A stretch of 64,000 nucleotides of DNA from Lachnospiraceae bacterium (GCA_017526745.1 JAFXQX010000036.1:1-64000); one strand, 5' to 3'; shown: positions 50,256 through 59,880, numbered from the stretch's first letter. Numbers and translations: made by a program. Notes: generated from the sequence alone by a model not told the origin.

Positions 50256-50930
50256 ATGGAACATTACAAGGAAGAGTTCATTGAGTTCATGATAGAGTCG
50301 GATGCGTTAAAGTTCGGTGATTTTACCTTAAAGAGCGGACGCAGGTCGCCATTTTTCATGAATGCCGGAGCGTATGTTACCGGAAGCCAGCTGGCAAGGC
50401 TTGGCAGATACTATGCGAACTGTATCCATGAAAACTTCGGGGATGATTTTGACGTCCTGTTCGGACCGGCATATAAGGGCATTCCCTTATCCGTTGCAAC
50501 AGCCATCGCATACCATTCGCTGTACGGCAAGGAGATCCGGTATGCGAGCAACCGCAAGGAGGCCAAGGACCACGGGGATGCGGGTATCCTTCTGGGCTCG
50601 TCCTTAAAGGACGGCGACCGGGTAGTGATGATAGAAGATGTCACGACATCCGGCAAATCGATCGAAGAGACCTATCCGATACTTAAGGCCCAGGGAAATG
50701 TCAACATAGTCGGCCTTGCTGTATCGCTCAACAGGATGGAGGTCGGACTGTCGGGAAAGGGCAGTGCACTTTCCGAGATAAGCGACAGGTACGGCTTTCC
50801 GGCCGTGGCGATCGTTACGATGAAGGAAGTGACCGGGTATCTTTACGGCAGGAGTGTGTGCGGCAGAACGGTCATCGACGATGACATAAAGGCTGCCCTG
50901 GATGATTATTACAGTAAGTACGGGGCATAA
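50256..50930 (+). CDS. pyrE: Orotate phosphoribosyltransferase
   Basis: PyrE makes OMP from orotate and PRPP. The 224-residue protein has the FTLKSGRRSPFF start region typical of PyrE, GPAYKGIPLS and the PRPP-binding loop VVMIEDVTTSGKS. I choose ATG 50256; an upstream in-frame start overlaps pyrF. The next gene begins immediately after the stop codon. Confidence 0.95.
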   Translation: MEHYKEEFIEFMIESDALKFGDFTLKSGRRSPFFMNAGAYVTGSQLARLGRYYANCIHENFGDDFDVLFGPAYKGIPLSVATAIAYHSLYGKEIRYASNRKEAKDHGDAGILLGSSLKDGDRVVMIEDVTTSGKSIEETYPILKAQGNVNIVGLAVSLNRMEVGLSGKGSALSEISDRYGFPAVAIVTMKEVTGYLYGRSVCGRTVIDDDIKAALDDYYSKYGA

Positions 50931-51269
50931 ATGGGAAGACCGGTAAAGATCCGCAAAAAGAAGAGCTTCATGTTCACCACGAGGCACTACTCATTCATGA
51001 GCATCATGGGGATAGTGCTTGGGGTATTCTGCCTCGGGGTCGTGATCACATCCGTCCTTCACAGTTATAACAATGCCGGATCTGTCGGAGTCGGTTTCGG
51101 CCTGATCGGCCTTATGTCCCTGATACTGAACATCATAGGCATCATTTGCGGCGTTTCAGGCCTTCACGAAAGAGACGTTTATATCACACCGGCTGTTGTC
51201 GCGATCGTGATCAATTCGATCGTGGTGCTCTGGTGGCTGATAATGATACTGATCTCGGCGATCGCCTGA
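50931..51269 (+). CDS. Small integral membrane protein of unknown function
   Basis: This 112-residue protein has a basic N-terminus (KIRKKK) and three hydrophobic segments (about 22-42, 54-75 and 86-110). The pattern recalls small DUF4190/DUF6142-type proteins, but I cannot assign it. It abuts pyrE with no gap and is followed 18 bases later by the peptidase-like gene, so it belongs to the same transcript. Confidence 0.75.
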   Translation: MGRPVKIRKKKSFMFTTRHYSFMSIMGIVLGVFCLGVVITSVLHSYNNAGSVGVGFGLIGLMSLILNIIGIICGVSGLHERDVYITPAVVAIVINSIVVLWWLIMILISAIA

Positions 51270-51287
51270 GATCATTGCGGAGGATTT

Positions 51288-53387
51288 ATGACAGGAACTG
51301 ACCAGGAACTTCTTGACGAGAGATATTCTCTCGTTATGGACGGGATACGCAGGATAAAAGAGGAGTCTGCCTTCGGGGAGCCTCTTTTGTCGTATTTTAA
51401 TGTGTGCGCGGATATGCTTGATATGCTTTCCGCGATACTCGACCGAAGCCTTTGCGGCGGTATAAAGGATATGGATACAGCCGCTCTTGCGGCGGAAAAT
51501 CATGCCCTTTACGAAGACATCCTCGGAAGGGGCTATGACAAAAGCTTTACAAATCCCGACTATATAACTGCACTCTTTGAAAAAGAGAACATAGGTGACG
51601 CAAAACCGATGGCACAGTATCTGTCCTATCTTCTTGTTCAGATACGCGGCCTGATACCTTATGCATACGAAGGAAAGAAAGAGATATTCACGATACATGC
51701 GGAGCTTTTTGCCGAGATTTATTCGCTCTTTAGCTTTGCGGCGCTTGAAGGCAGGTATCCGGAAGTATCTGCCTTGCATGACGTTTTGTACTGGTTCATA
51801 AGAGATGACTGTGAGATCATCGTGCCGGACAATATCTCGCAGAAGATCGACCCTTCAAATGATTTTCTTACCAGGATCGTATGCGATGAGGATCTTGACG
51901 ATGAAAGGTATCTGTATCTTTCGGGCGAGTACGTTTCCGAAAACGAGAAGGAGATGGCCGCATTCATCTCAAAGCTTCCCGAAGATACGATCGACTTGAT
52001 CGCATCCACATTTACCGAAGGATACAGGATGGGTTTTGTGGCGGCAGATAAGCCGCTCGAAAAAAAGAACGGCGTGAACATCCGTTACAGCCTCGGCTTT
52101 GAGAGGATCATCAGAAAGGCCGTCGAAAATTTTGCGGCCATGGGTCTGGAGCCTGTTATATACAGGGCAGGTTCGTTATCGCTCACATCTTCCGGAACAT
52201 CAAAGGTCGGATTTTACGGTGCGGTACCCAACAGGCAGTATGACTACGATCATAAGGACGATCTGGCACTCTTTATCGATGCCGATCTTGTAACGAGAAG
52301 GATCGAGGTGCTGACAAAAGGATACGAGGCGGTAAAGGAGAAGGCGTATGGGCACGCGGGCCCCGCGGTGATGGAAGTGTTCGGGGAAGTTCCATTTACT
52401 CCCGCCGCCAAAGAGAGCGCGGTAACATTTACCGATAAGACGAGAAAGCTGTCGGTAGACTACAGTGCGAAGGCATCACTTGTAATAAACAGATACATAA
52501 TACCCGAAGAAAGAAGCTTTACGATCATAGCATTTCCTTCTCCCGAGATCGGAGATGATTTTGAAAAGATATTCTTCGAAACGGTTAAGCTGAACACCCT
52601 TCCCTACAAGAAATATGAGACAATACAGCAGAAGATCATAGATGCCCTCGATAAGGCCGGGTCTGTCAGGATAAAAGGCAAAGGGGACAACAGGACGGAT
52701 CTTACCGTAAACCTCATGCCGCTTTCCGACCCTGCAACGCAGTCGCATTTTGAAAACTGTGTTGCCGACGTCAACATTCCGGTGGGAGAGGTATTCACAT
52801 CACCGAAGCTTTCGGGAACGAACGGAGTGCTCAACGTTTCAAAGGTTTATCTTAACGGTATATTGTACAAGGATCTTTCGATAACATTTACCGACGGGAT
52901 GATAACGGATTATTCGTGCGCCAATTATGAGGATGCACAAAAGGGCAGGCAGTTCATAAAGGACAACATCCTTCACAAACACGACAGCCTTCCGATGGGA
53001 GAATTCGCGATCGGAACGAACACGACGGCGTACCGGATGGGAAGGGACTTCGATATCGAAGGACGGCTTCCGATACTCATCGCCGAAAAGACCGGTCCGC
53101 ATTTTGCGGTAGGCGATACCTGCTACTCGCACGAAGAGGATGTCAGGGTATACAATCCAGACAAAAAAGAGATCATATCGCGGGAAAATGAAGTATCCGC
53201 AAAGCGTCATACAAATGAGAAGGAAGCTTATTTCCAGTGCCACACGGATATCACGATAGCGTTTGACGAACTGCTGTATATCCGGGCCGTAACCGGTGAC
53301 GGTGATATCCCCATAATCGAGAACGGCCGTTTCGTACTTCCCGGGACCGCAGAACTTAACGAACCTCTCGACAGGGACCAGATATGA
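51288..53387 (+). CDS. M29-like aminopeptidase with large N-terminal extension
   Basis: The C-terminal half of this 699-residue protein resembles M29 metallo-aminopeptidases (AmpS/PepS/AmpT). It contains VNIPVGEVFTSPKLSGTNG, MGEFAIGTNTTAYRMG, LIAEKTGPHFAVGDTCYSH and HTDITIAFDE, which hold the expected Glu, His, Tyr and Asp metal or catalytic residues. M29 enzymes usually have about 410 residues, so roughly 290 extra residues form an N-terminal helical domain of unknown role. It is probably cytoplasmic. Its last four bases overlap the ParB-like/HAD gene, linking it to that cassette. Confidence 0.82.
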   Translation: MTGTDQELLDERYSLVMDGIRRIKEESAFGEPLLSYFNVCADMLDMLSAILDRSLCGGIKDMDTAALAAENHALYEDILGRGYDKSFTNPDYITALFEKENIGDAKPMAQYLSYLLVQIRGLIPYAYEGKKEIFTIHAELFAEIYSLFSFAALEGRYPEVSALHDVLYWFIRDDCEIIVPDNISQKIDPSNDFLTRIVCDEDLDDERYLYLSGEYVSENEKEMAAFISKLPEDTIDLIASTFTEGYRMGFVAADKPLEKKNGVNIRYSLGFERIIRKAVENFAAMGLEPVIYRAGSLSLTSSGTSKVGFYGAVPNRQYDYDHKDDLALFIDADLVTRRIEVLTKGYEAVKEKAYGHAGPAVMEVFGEVPFTPAAKESAVTFTDKTRKLSVDYSAKASLVINRYIIPEERSFTIIAFPSPEIGDDFEKIFFETVKLNTLPYKKYETIQQKIIDALDKAGSVRIKGKGDNRTDLTVNLMPLSDPATQSHFENCVADVNIPVGEVFTSPKLSGTNGVLNVSKVYLNGILYKDLSITFTDGMITDYSCANYEDAQKGRQFIKDNILHKHDSLPMGEFAIGTNTTAYRMGRDFDIEGRLPILIAEKTGPHFAVGDTCYSHEEDVRVYNPDKKEIISRENEVSAKRHTNEKEAYFQCHTDITIAFDELLYIRAVTGDGDIPIIENGRFVLPGTAELNEPLDRDQI

Positions 53388-54274
53388 AGACTGATCTTGA
53401 ACAGTTCATAGCCGACGAGGTACAGATACAGAGGAGCACGGCCGTACCGGTAAAGGCATCCCTTATCGAACGGCTGATCGTAAGAAAATGCCGTGTTGAT
53501 AACCTCCTGCCGAATCCGGAGGATGAATTCTGTTTTCCCGATATCGGACCGAACATGGACATAATATCCCGATATGTTTCGCAGTTTATCGAGAACATGG
53601 ATAAAAATCTTCCGATCATGGATGAGCCGCTCTACGTTCAGAAGATACGTCCTTCCGGATATATGATATTGAACGGGCATCACAGATGGGCGGCGGCAAC
53701 GCGCCTGTCGATAAAGACTGTTCCGGTACAGATCGTAAACGGGATATATGAAGGTGATATCAGAAGGATACTTGAGGCATCAACGCATGAAAAGCGTGCG
53801 ACGATCGATCTTGATGAGGTCGTGTTTGCAACGCATCCCGACGATATCGCCGAAAGAAGAAGAGGCATCCCTTTGCTTTGCCCGTTTAATAAAAGGATAC
53901 GCCTTGGTATACCCGCCCTGTTTGCAAATCTCAAGCTTAAGGGTTATGACATATGGGTGTACTCTTCGAGTTTTTACAGTGTCGATGATATCGCAAAACT
54001 GTTCGCACGTTATGCGGTAGCCGTTGACGGCATCATCACCGGATTAAAGCCTAAAAGCGGCAAGCCGTCAAAGCAGGGGAAAAAGATGGATGAGCTCATC
54101 GGGAATAAATACCGGATGACTCTTCACATAGACAGGGATCTTCTGGTCAAAACATACGGCCGGTCGGGTGATTTTCGCGAAGCTTCGGTAGAGTCGTCCC
54201 CCGGGCTATGGTCAGCGGCAGTGATTGATGCACTTGCGGGTATCGAAAAAGATGAAAGAAGCCAATCCACATGA
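53384..54274 (+). CDS. ParB/Srx-like domain fused to a HAD-like domain
   Basis: This 296-residue two-domain protein is not known to me as a described architecture. Residues 1-130 look like a ParB/sulfiredoxin-type fold with the signature NGHHRWAAA at about 97-105. Residues 138-280 form a HAD-like domain starting TIDLDEVVF (Asp142, Asp144), then WVYSSSF (motif II) and HIDRD near the end. The HAD part is clearly paralogous to the next gene. ParB-like folds can bind or hydrolyse nucleotides; the HAD part suggests phosphate chemistry. It overlaps the peptidase gene upstream (4 bases) and the HAD gene downstream (23 bases). Confidence 0.75.
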   Translation: MKTDLEQFIADEVQIQRSTAVPVKASLIERLIVRKCRVDNLLPNPEDEFCFPDIGPNMDIISRYVSQFIENMDKNLPIMDEPLYVQKIRPSGYMILNGHHRWAAATRLSIKTVPVQIVNGIYEGDIRRILEASTHEKRATIDLDEVVFATHPDDIAERRRGIPLLCPFNKRIRLGIPALFANLKLKGYDIWVYSSSFYSVDDIAKLFARYAVAVDGIITGLKPKSGKPSKQGKKMDELIGNKYRMTLHIDRDLLVKTYGRSGDFREASVESSPGLWSAAVIDALAGIEKDERSQST

Positions 54275-54761
54275 AAAGATGCGGGTGTCGTTCGATCTTG
54301 ATGAAGTATTGTTCGTATCCCCCGCAACTCATAAGACCGAACCGCCTCTTCCCTTTATCCTGAACAGGATATACAAAGAGCGGCTCAGGCTCGGGACCGT
54401 TGAGCTTATCAATACATTGCAGAAGATGGGATATGAGGTGTGGGTATACACGTCGTCGTTTAGAAGCCAGCGGTATATAAAGCATCTGTTCGCACTCTAC
54501 GGGGTGAAGTTTGACGGGATCATAAATGCGCAGAGGCATCTGTCCGAGGTGCAAAGAGACAGAAAGCAGATACTTCCGCAGAAGGTTCCGAGCATGTACA
54601 GGATATCACTCCATGTCGACGACGAGACGGTCATATGCTCGCTCGGCAGGCAGTATGGATTTGAAGCTTACCAGCTTGATGCGCAGGATGACGACTGGAA
54701 GGAAAAGGTCATAGAACGCGCCGAGCAGATAAAACGCCGGACGATATCCGCCGGCAGTTAA
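54252..54761 (+). CDS. Stand-alone HAD-like protein, paralogue of the preceding domain
   Basis: This 169-residue protein carries SFDLDEVLF (Asp15, Asp17), RLGTVELINTLQKMGYEVWVYTSSF and a late HVDDE. This is the same order and spacing as the C-terminal domain of the preceding gene, including LFA.YGVKFDGII. It is probably a small HAD phosphatase or phosphotransferase. The start at ATG 54252 has only a weak ribosome binding site and lies inside the preceding gene, so translation is likely coupled. purE follows after 35 bases. Confidence 0.75.
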   Translation: MKEANPHEKMRVSFDLDEVLFVSPATHKTEPPLPFILNRIYKERLRLGTVELINTLQKMGYEVWVYTSSFRSQRYIKHLFALYGVKFDGIINAQRHLSEVQRDRKQILPQKVPSMYRISLHVDDETVICSLGRQYGFEAYQLDAQDDDWKEKVIERAEQIKRRTISAGS

Positions 54762-54796
54762 ACGTGGTAATATGATAACAGTTTCAGGAGGTAGTT

Positions 54797-55303
54797 ATGG
54801 CAACAGTAGGAATAGTTATGGGATCGGATTCGGACATGCCGGTCATGAGCAAAGCGTGTGAGATACTCGAACAGTTCGGGATCGATTTTGATATCAGGAT
54901 CATATCGGCGCATCGTGAGCCCGATGTTTTTTTCGAGTATGCAAAGACCGCAAAGGAAAAAGGAATGAAAGTCATCATTGCGGGTGCCGGGATGGCGGCA
55001 CATCTTCCCGGAATGTGCGCGGCGATCTTTCCGCTTCCGGTCATCGGTGTTCCGATGCACACGACTTCGCTCGGAGGAAGGGACAGCCTGTACTCGATCG
55101 TTCAGATGCCGTCAGGCATACCGGTCGCGACGGTTGCGATAAACGGCGGGGCAAATGCGGGACTGCTTGCGGTAAAGATACTTGCAACAAGCGATGAATC
55201 CCTGGTAAAGAAACTTGAAGAGTATGCGGCGGATCTTAAAGCATCGGTCGAAAAAAAGGACGAAAAGCTTGCCGAGACAGGATACAAATACTACAGCAAA
55301 TGA
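54797..55303 (+). CDS. purE: N5-carboxyaminoimidazole ribonucleotide mutase
   Basis: PurE rearranges N5-CAIR to CAIR in purine synthesis. The 168-residue protein shows the family motifs GIVMGSDSDMPVM, ISAHREPD, AGMAAHLPG and GVPMHTTSLGGRDSLYSIVQMP. AGGAGG precedes the ATG. There is no purine riboswitch in the 35-base gap upstream, so expression depends on an upstream promoter. purK is not in the window. Confidence 0.96.
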   Translation: MATVGIVMGSDSDMPVMSKACEILEQFGIDFDIRIISAHREPDVFFEYAKTAKEKGMKVIIAGAGMAAHLPGMCAAIFPLPVIGVPMHTTSLGGRDSLYSIVQMPSGIPVATVAINGGANAGLLAVKILATSDESLVKKLEEYAADLKASVEKKDEKLAETGYKYYSK

Positions 55304-55327
55304 TTGTGACAGGGTAAGGAGACGATT

Positions 55328-56353
55328 ATGGATTACAGATCATCCGGAGTTGACATAGAGGCCGGCTACAAGTCGGTCGAGCTTATAAAGGGTTTCGTAG
55401 AAGGTACGAGACGCCCCGAAGTTATCGGCGGACTCGGCGGTTTTGCGGGAGCCTTTTCGATGGCAAAATACTCTTCCATGGAAGATCCCGTACTTGTGTC
55501 GGGAACGGACGGATGCGGCACCAAGGTAAAGCTCGCCTTTATCATGGATAAGCATGATACGATCGGCATAGATGCCGTTGCCATGTGCGTAAACGACATA
55601 ATCTGCGGCGGTGCCGAGCCGCTGTTCTTCCTTGACTATATAGCCTGCGGCAAAAATCATCCCGAGAAGATAGCATCGATCGTAAAAGGTATCGCCGAAG
55701 GATGTAAGCAGGCCGGATGTTCACTCGTGGGCGGTGAGACTGCGGAACACCCGGGACTGATGCCCGAGGATGAATATGATCTTGCCGGGTTTGCGGTAGG
55801 CATCGTAGACAGAAAAAAGATCATCGACGGAAGCACTCTTGTGCCCGGAGATGTTTTGGTAGGCATCGCATCAACAGGCGTCCACTCGAATGGTTTTTCT
55901 CTGGTAAGAAAGGTTTTTGACATGACCGCCGAAAGCCTTGATACATATTATGAAGAGCTTGGTGCAAAGCTTGGAGATACGCTCCTGGCGCCGACACGCA
56001 TATATGTTCCGGCACTTTCTTCGGCAGCTTCGGCAGGTGTTACGATAAAAGCTGCCAGCCATATAACCGGCGGAGGATTTTACGAGAACGTTCCGAGGAT
56101 GCTTAGGGACGGCGCGCATGCCGTCATCAGGAAAGATTCCTACCCTGTTCCGCCGATATTTACGCTTATGAAGGATAAGGCGGATCTTGATGAGAAGATG
56201 ATGTACAATACGTTCAATATGGGGATCGGAATGGTAGTTGCCGTATCCGCAGATGATGCCGACGCTGCCGTAAGAAGCTTTGAGAGTGCGGGTGATAAAG
56301 CATATATCATCGGTGAGATCACAGAAGGCGAAAAAGGAGTTACGTTATGCTGA
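55328..56353 (+). CDS. purM: Phosphoribosylformylglycinamidine cyclo-ligase
   Basis: PurM makes AIR from FGAM with ATP. The 341-residue protein starts [13 protein letters not shown] and shows [34 protein letters not shown] and the C-terminal [15 protein letters not shown], as expected for the AIR synthetase family. Its stop overlaps purN by seven bases. Confidence 0.96.
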   Translation: MDYRSSGVDIEAGYKSVELIKGFVEGTRRPEVIGGLGGFAGAFSMAKYSSMEDPVLVSGTDGCGTKVKLAFIMDKHDTIGIDAVAMCVNDIICGGAEPLFFLDYIACGKNHPEKIASIVKGIAEGCKQAGCSLVGGETAEHPGLMPEDEYDLAGFAVGIVDRKKIIDGSTLVPGDVLVGIASTGVHSNGFSLVRKVFDMTAESLDTYYEELGAKLGDTLLAPTRIYVPALSSAASAGVTIKAASHITGGGFYENVPRMLRDGAHAVIRKDSYPVPPIFTLMKDKADLDEKMMYNTFNMGIGMVVAVSADDADAAVRSFESAGDKAYIIGEITEGEKGVTLC

Positions 56354-56946
56354 AGATCGCAGTCCTTGTAAGCGGCGGCGGAACGAACCTGCAGGCCATC
56401 ATCGATGCGCAAAATGCGGGAGGGCTGGGAGATGCCCGTATAGAACTTGTTGTATCAAATAAAGATGATGCCTATGCGCTGATGCGTGCCAAAGAGGCCG
56501 GGATCCCATCGAAGGTCATAAGGCCCAAAGATTTTCCGGATAAGGATTTGTACGGTGCGGCACTTGCCAGGGAGCTTAAAGAGTGCGGTACCGGACTTGT
56601 GGTGCTTGCGGGATTTCTCGTGGTGCTTCCTCCCGTTTTTATCGATGAGTTTGCCGGGAAGATAATAAATATACATCCTTCGCTCATACCGTCATTTTGC
56701 GGCGAAGGATTTTACGGACTGAAGGTTCATGAGGCGGCCCTGTCGCGAGGGGTAAAGATCACGGGAGCGACCGTGCACTTCGTTGACAAAGGCTGTGATA
56801 CGGGACCCATAATCATGCAAAAAGCTGTAGAAGTACTTGAAGGCGATACGCCCGAGGTTTTACAAAGGCGTGTCATGGAGCAGGCAGAGTGGGTGATACT
56901 GCCTGCCGCGATAAAGAAACTGGCCGAAAGGGAGGAGATCAGATGA
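56347..56946 (+). CDS. purN: Phosphoribosylglycinamide formyltransferase
   Basis: PurN uses 10-formyl-THF to formylate GAR. The 199-residue protein begins with [16 protein letters not shown]. It has [10 protein letters not shown] with the catalytic histidine near residue 105, and [17 protein letters not shown] containing the conserved Asp. It overlaps both purM and purD, the latter by four bases. Confidence 0.96.
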   Translation: MLKIAVLVSGGGTNLQAIIDAQNAGGLGDARIELVVSNKDDAYALMRAKEAGIPSKVIRPKDFPDKDLYGAALARELKECGTGLVVLAGFLVVLPPVFIDEFAGKIINIHPSLIPSFCGEGFYGLKVHEAALSRGVKITGATVHFVDKGCDTGPIIMQKAVEVLEGDTPEVLQRRVMEQAEWVILPAAIKKLAEREEIR

Positions 56947-58226
56947 AGGTACTGATAGTCGGAGGAGGCGGAAGAGAGCATGCCATAGCACTGGCGGTAC
57001 AGCAGTCGCCGCAGGTAGATAAGATATACTGCGCACCCGGAAATGCGGGCATAGCACAGCTTGCCGAGTGCGTTCCGATAGGTGTTATGGAGTTTGACCG
57101 TCTTGCGGACTTTTCGGTCGAAAAGGGGATAGATCTTGCCATAGTCGGGCCCGATGATCCGCTTGTCGGAGGGATAGTCGATGTTTTTAAAAAGCGCGGC
57201 ATCAGAACGTTCGGACCGGATAAAAAGGCTGCCATACTTGAAGGCAGTAAGGCATTTTCCAAGGATCTTATGAAGAAGTACGGCATTCCCACGGCCGCTT
57301 ATGAAAGGTTTGATGATCCCGATAAAGCGCTCGCTTATCTTGAGACGGCCAAAATGCCCATTGTGCTCAAGGCCGACGGACTCGCTCTCGGAAAGGGCGT
57401 CCTGATATGCAATGACCTTGACGAGGCCAAAGAGGGCATTAAGACTATAATGCTCGATAAAAAGTTTGGCGACAGCGGAAATACCGTCGTTATCGAAGAG
57501 TTTATGACAGGCCGGGAGGTATCGGTACTATCGTTTGTTGACGGTAAAACGGTAAAGACTATGTCTTCCGCACAGGATCACAAACGTGCCAGGGATAATG
57601 ACGAAGGACCCAACACGGGCGGCATGGGAAACTTTTCCCCGAGTCCGTTTTACACGGAAGAGATCGACAGGTTCTGTCAGGAGAAGATATTTGCACCTAC
57701 GGTTGCGGCAATGGCATCCGAGGGACGACCCTTCTGCGGAGTCATATTCTTCGGACTGATGCTGACAAGTGATGGGCCGAAGGTGCTCGAATATAACGCA
57801 AGATTCGGGGATCCCGAAGCACAGGTGGTCCTTCCGAGGATGAAGAATGATATAATAGATGTGATGAATGCCTGCATAGACGGAAAACTTGATACTATAG
57901 ATCTGGAGTTTTCCGATAAAGCGGCAGTCTGTGTCGTACTTGCAAGCGACGGATATCCCGGAAGCTATGAAAAGGGCAAAAAAATCACCGGATTTGAAGC
58001 TTTCGACGGTCTTGATGACAGGTTCTGTTTCCATGCCGGAACGAAGTTTGACGGCGGCGATATAGTCACAAACGGCGGAAGGGTGCTCGGCATCACCGCA
58101 CTCGGAGACAGCATTGCAGATGCAAGGAAGAAGGCCTACGAAGCGACAGGATGGATCGATTTTTCGAACAAGTATATGAGATCCGATATTGCCAACAGCG
58201 TGCTTAGTGCATCCGATATCAAATGA
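56943..58226 (+). CDS. purD: Phosphoribosylamine--glycine ligase
   Basis: PurD ligates glycine to phosphoribosylamine. The 427-residue ATP-grasp enzyme starts [15 protein letters not shown] and has VIVGPDDPLVGGIVD-like sequence, KADGLALGKGV, EEFMTGREVSVLSF, DEGPNTGGMG and EYNARFGDPEAQV. I start it at ATG 56943, overlapping the purN stop by four bases; a longer frame would overlap purN further without conserved sequence. purF, purL, purC and purH are absent from the window. Confidence 0.96.
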   Translation: MKVLIVGGGGREHAIALAVQQSPQVDKIYCAPGNAGIAQLAECVPIGVMEFDRLADFSVEKGIDLAIVGPDDPLVGGIVDVFKKRGIRTFGPDKKAAILEGSKAFSKDLMKKYGIPTAAYERFDDPDKALAYLETAKMPIVLKADGLALGKGVLICNDLDEAKEGIKTIMLDKKFGDSGNTVVIEEFMTGREVSVLSFVDGKTVKTMSSAQDHKRARDNDEGPNTGGMGNFSPSPFYTEEIDRFCQEKIFAPTVAAMASEGRPFCGVIFFGLMLTSDGPKVLEYNARFGDPEAQVVLPRMKNDIIDVMNACIDGKLDTIDLEFSDKAAVCVVLASDGYPGSYEKGKKITGFEAFDGLDDRFCFHAGTKFDGGDIVTNGGRVLGITALGDSIADARKKAYEATGWIDFSNKYMRSDIANSVLSASDIK

Positions 58227-58244
58227 TACAGCAGGAGGGGGTAT

Positions 58245-58691
58245 ATGAACCCGCTTATTTCCAGAAACATCCATGTTCCGCGCGTATGCGAAAAGTGCGG
58301 AGCCGAAGCGCCCGAATACAAGGGCGTTGGTGAATACAAGTGCACTGAATGCGGATTTGTCATGTATGATGACTTCGGCATCGTGCGCAATTATCTTGAG
58401 GAACACCGGGGAGCCACACAGTCGGACGTCAGCCGTGCGACCGGTGTTTCTATGGAGACTATCAGGCAGTTCCTTCGCGAGGAGAGACTCGAAGTGGCAG
58501 CAGGCTCAGGTGTGATGCTCTCCTGTGAGATCTGCAGGGCACCGATCAGGAGCGGCAGGTACTGTGAAGAATGCGCCAAGAAGGTCGCCATGAAGGAAGC
58601 AGCCGCCAAGGCCGCAGAGCATAAGAGCAGTGTTTCCGGATTCGGACTCGGCAAGGCCGGTGAATCCGGTGCGAGGAGATTTAGAAGATAA
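58245..58691 (+). CDS. YvyF-like zinc-ribbon/helix-turn-helix protein
   Basis: This 148-residue protein has a zinc-ribbon (CEKCG and CTECG, residues 15-36) and a helix-turn-helix-like segment (SDVSRATGVSMETIRQFLR). A second cysteine set (CEICRAPIRSGRYCEEC) follows, then an alanine/lysine-rich tail. The order resembles the YvyF/TIGR03826 family associated with flagellar operons in Bacillus, though no flagellar genes are nearby. It lies 18 bases after purD and one base before the aminotransferase gene. Confidence 0.8.
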   Translation: MNPLISRNIHVPRVCEKCGAEAPEYKGVGEYKCTECGFVMYDDFGIVRNYLEEHRGATQSDVSRATGVSMETIRQFLREERLEVAAGSGVMLSCEICRAPIRSGRYCEECAKKVAMKEAAAKAAEHKSSVSGFGLGKAGESGARRFRR

Positions 58692-58692
58692 T

Positions 58693-59880
58693 ATGGCCCC
58701 TAAATATGATTTTGATACAGTTATAAATAGACGCGGCACCTCGTGCTTAAAATATGATTTTGGTATGGCAAGGATGGGCAGGGATGACCTGCTCCCTTTG
58801 TGGGTCGCAGACATGGATTTCGCCCTTCCGGACGAGGTGCTTGATGATATCATATCAAGAACAAGGCACGGGATATTCGGCTATACCGATCCGGACAGAG
58901 CATACTATGAGGCGGTACGTGGCTGGTACCAAAGAAGGCACGGCTATACGATAAAGGATGAGTGGATCACGATAGCGCCCGGAGTGGTATACGCCATCGC
59001 ATGCGCCGTTAAGGCATTTACCGGGCCGGGTGATGCGGTGATCATCCAGCAGCCGGTCTATTATCCCTTTGCGGAGACGGTAGATCTTAACGGCAGAAAG
59101 CTTATGAACAACCAGCTTGTTTACAAAGACGGGTGCTACAGTATCGATTTTGATGATCTTGAAAAAAAGATAGTCGATAATGATGTCAGGCTGTTCATTT
59201 TCTGCTCTCCTCATAATCCCGTCGGAAGAGTATGGACAAAGGATGAACTGATAAAGCTTGCGGATATATGCATAAAGCACGGGGTATACATATTCGCGGA
59301 TGAGATCCATTCCGATTTTGTCTATCCCGGATATAAGCACACATCATTTATGACTCTCGGTGATAAATATACCGAAAAGCTCATACTCGGCACCAGCCCC
59401 AGTAAGACATTTAACATCGCAGGACTGCAGGTGGCCAATGTGATCATACCGGATGAGACAACAAGAAAGACCTACCGGAAGGAAAGCTTTGCATCGGGCT
59501 ACAGCCAGGGAAACACATTAGGACTTGTTGCAACAACGTCTGTTTACACAAAGGGCGAAGAGTGGCTGGATGAGCTGCTTTTGTACCTGTGGCAGAACAT
59601 TTCGTATGTAAGGGATTTTGTCAAAGACAATCTTCCCGATGTCAGGTTCATAGAACCCGAAGGCACATATCTTGTGTGGCTTGATTTTTCGGAGTATACC
59701 GACAGTCATAAGGATCTGGAAAAACTGATCGTTGATGAAGCAAAACTGTGGCTTGATCCGGGGATCATCTTCGGAAGAGAAACCGCTTTGTTCGAGAGGA
59801 TCAATATCGCCTGTCCGCGTTCGCTGACAATCCGGGCTATGGAACAACTGAATGAGGCCGTAAAGAGGAGAAAAAGATGA
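58693..59880 (+). CDS. MalY/PatB-type PLP C-S lyase (cystathionine beta-lyase-like)
   Basis: This 395-residue fold-type I PLP enzyme of the MalY/PatB group starts YDFDTVINRRGTSCLKYD and has LPLWVADMDFALP. FCSPHNPVGRVW and the PLP lysine context GTSPSKTFNIAGLQ follow. Such enzymes cleave cystathionine to homocysteine, or cysteine to pyruvate and sulfide. Homocysteine produced here would feed MetH, encoded at 24619. The start is ATG 58693. It overlaps the next PLP-enzyme gene by four bases. Confidence 0.92.
   Translation: MAPKYDFDTVINRRGTSCLKYDFGMARMGRDDLLPLWVADMDFALPDEVLDDIISRTRHGIFGYTDPDRAYYEAVRGWYQRRHGYTIKDEWITIAPGVVYAIACAVKAFTGPGDAVIIQQPVYYPFAETVDLNGRKLMNNQLVYKDGCYSIDFDDLEKKIVDNDVRLFIFCSPHNPVGRVWTKDELIKLADICIKHGVYIFADEIHSDFVYPGYKHTSFMTLGDKYTEKLILGTSPSKTFNIAGLQVANVIIPDETTRKTYRKESFASGYSQGNTLGLVATTSVYTKGEEWLDELLLYLWQNISYVRDFVKDNLPDVRFIEPEGTYLVWLDFSEYTDSHKDLEKLIVDEAKLWLDPGIIFGRETALFERINIACPRSLTIRAMEQLNEAVKRRKR

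Noticed and set aside
54762-54796. Purine riboswitch before purE
   Set aside because: The gap is only 35 bases and holds no aptamer.
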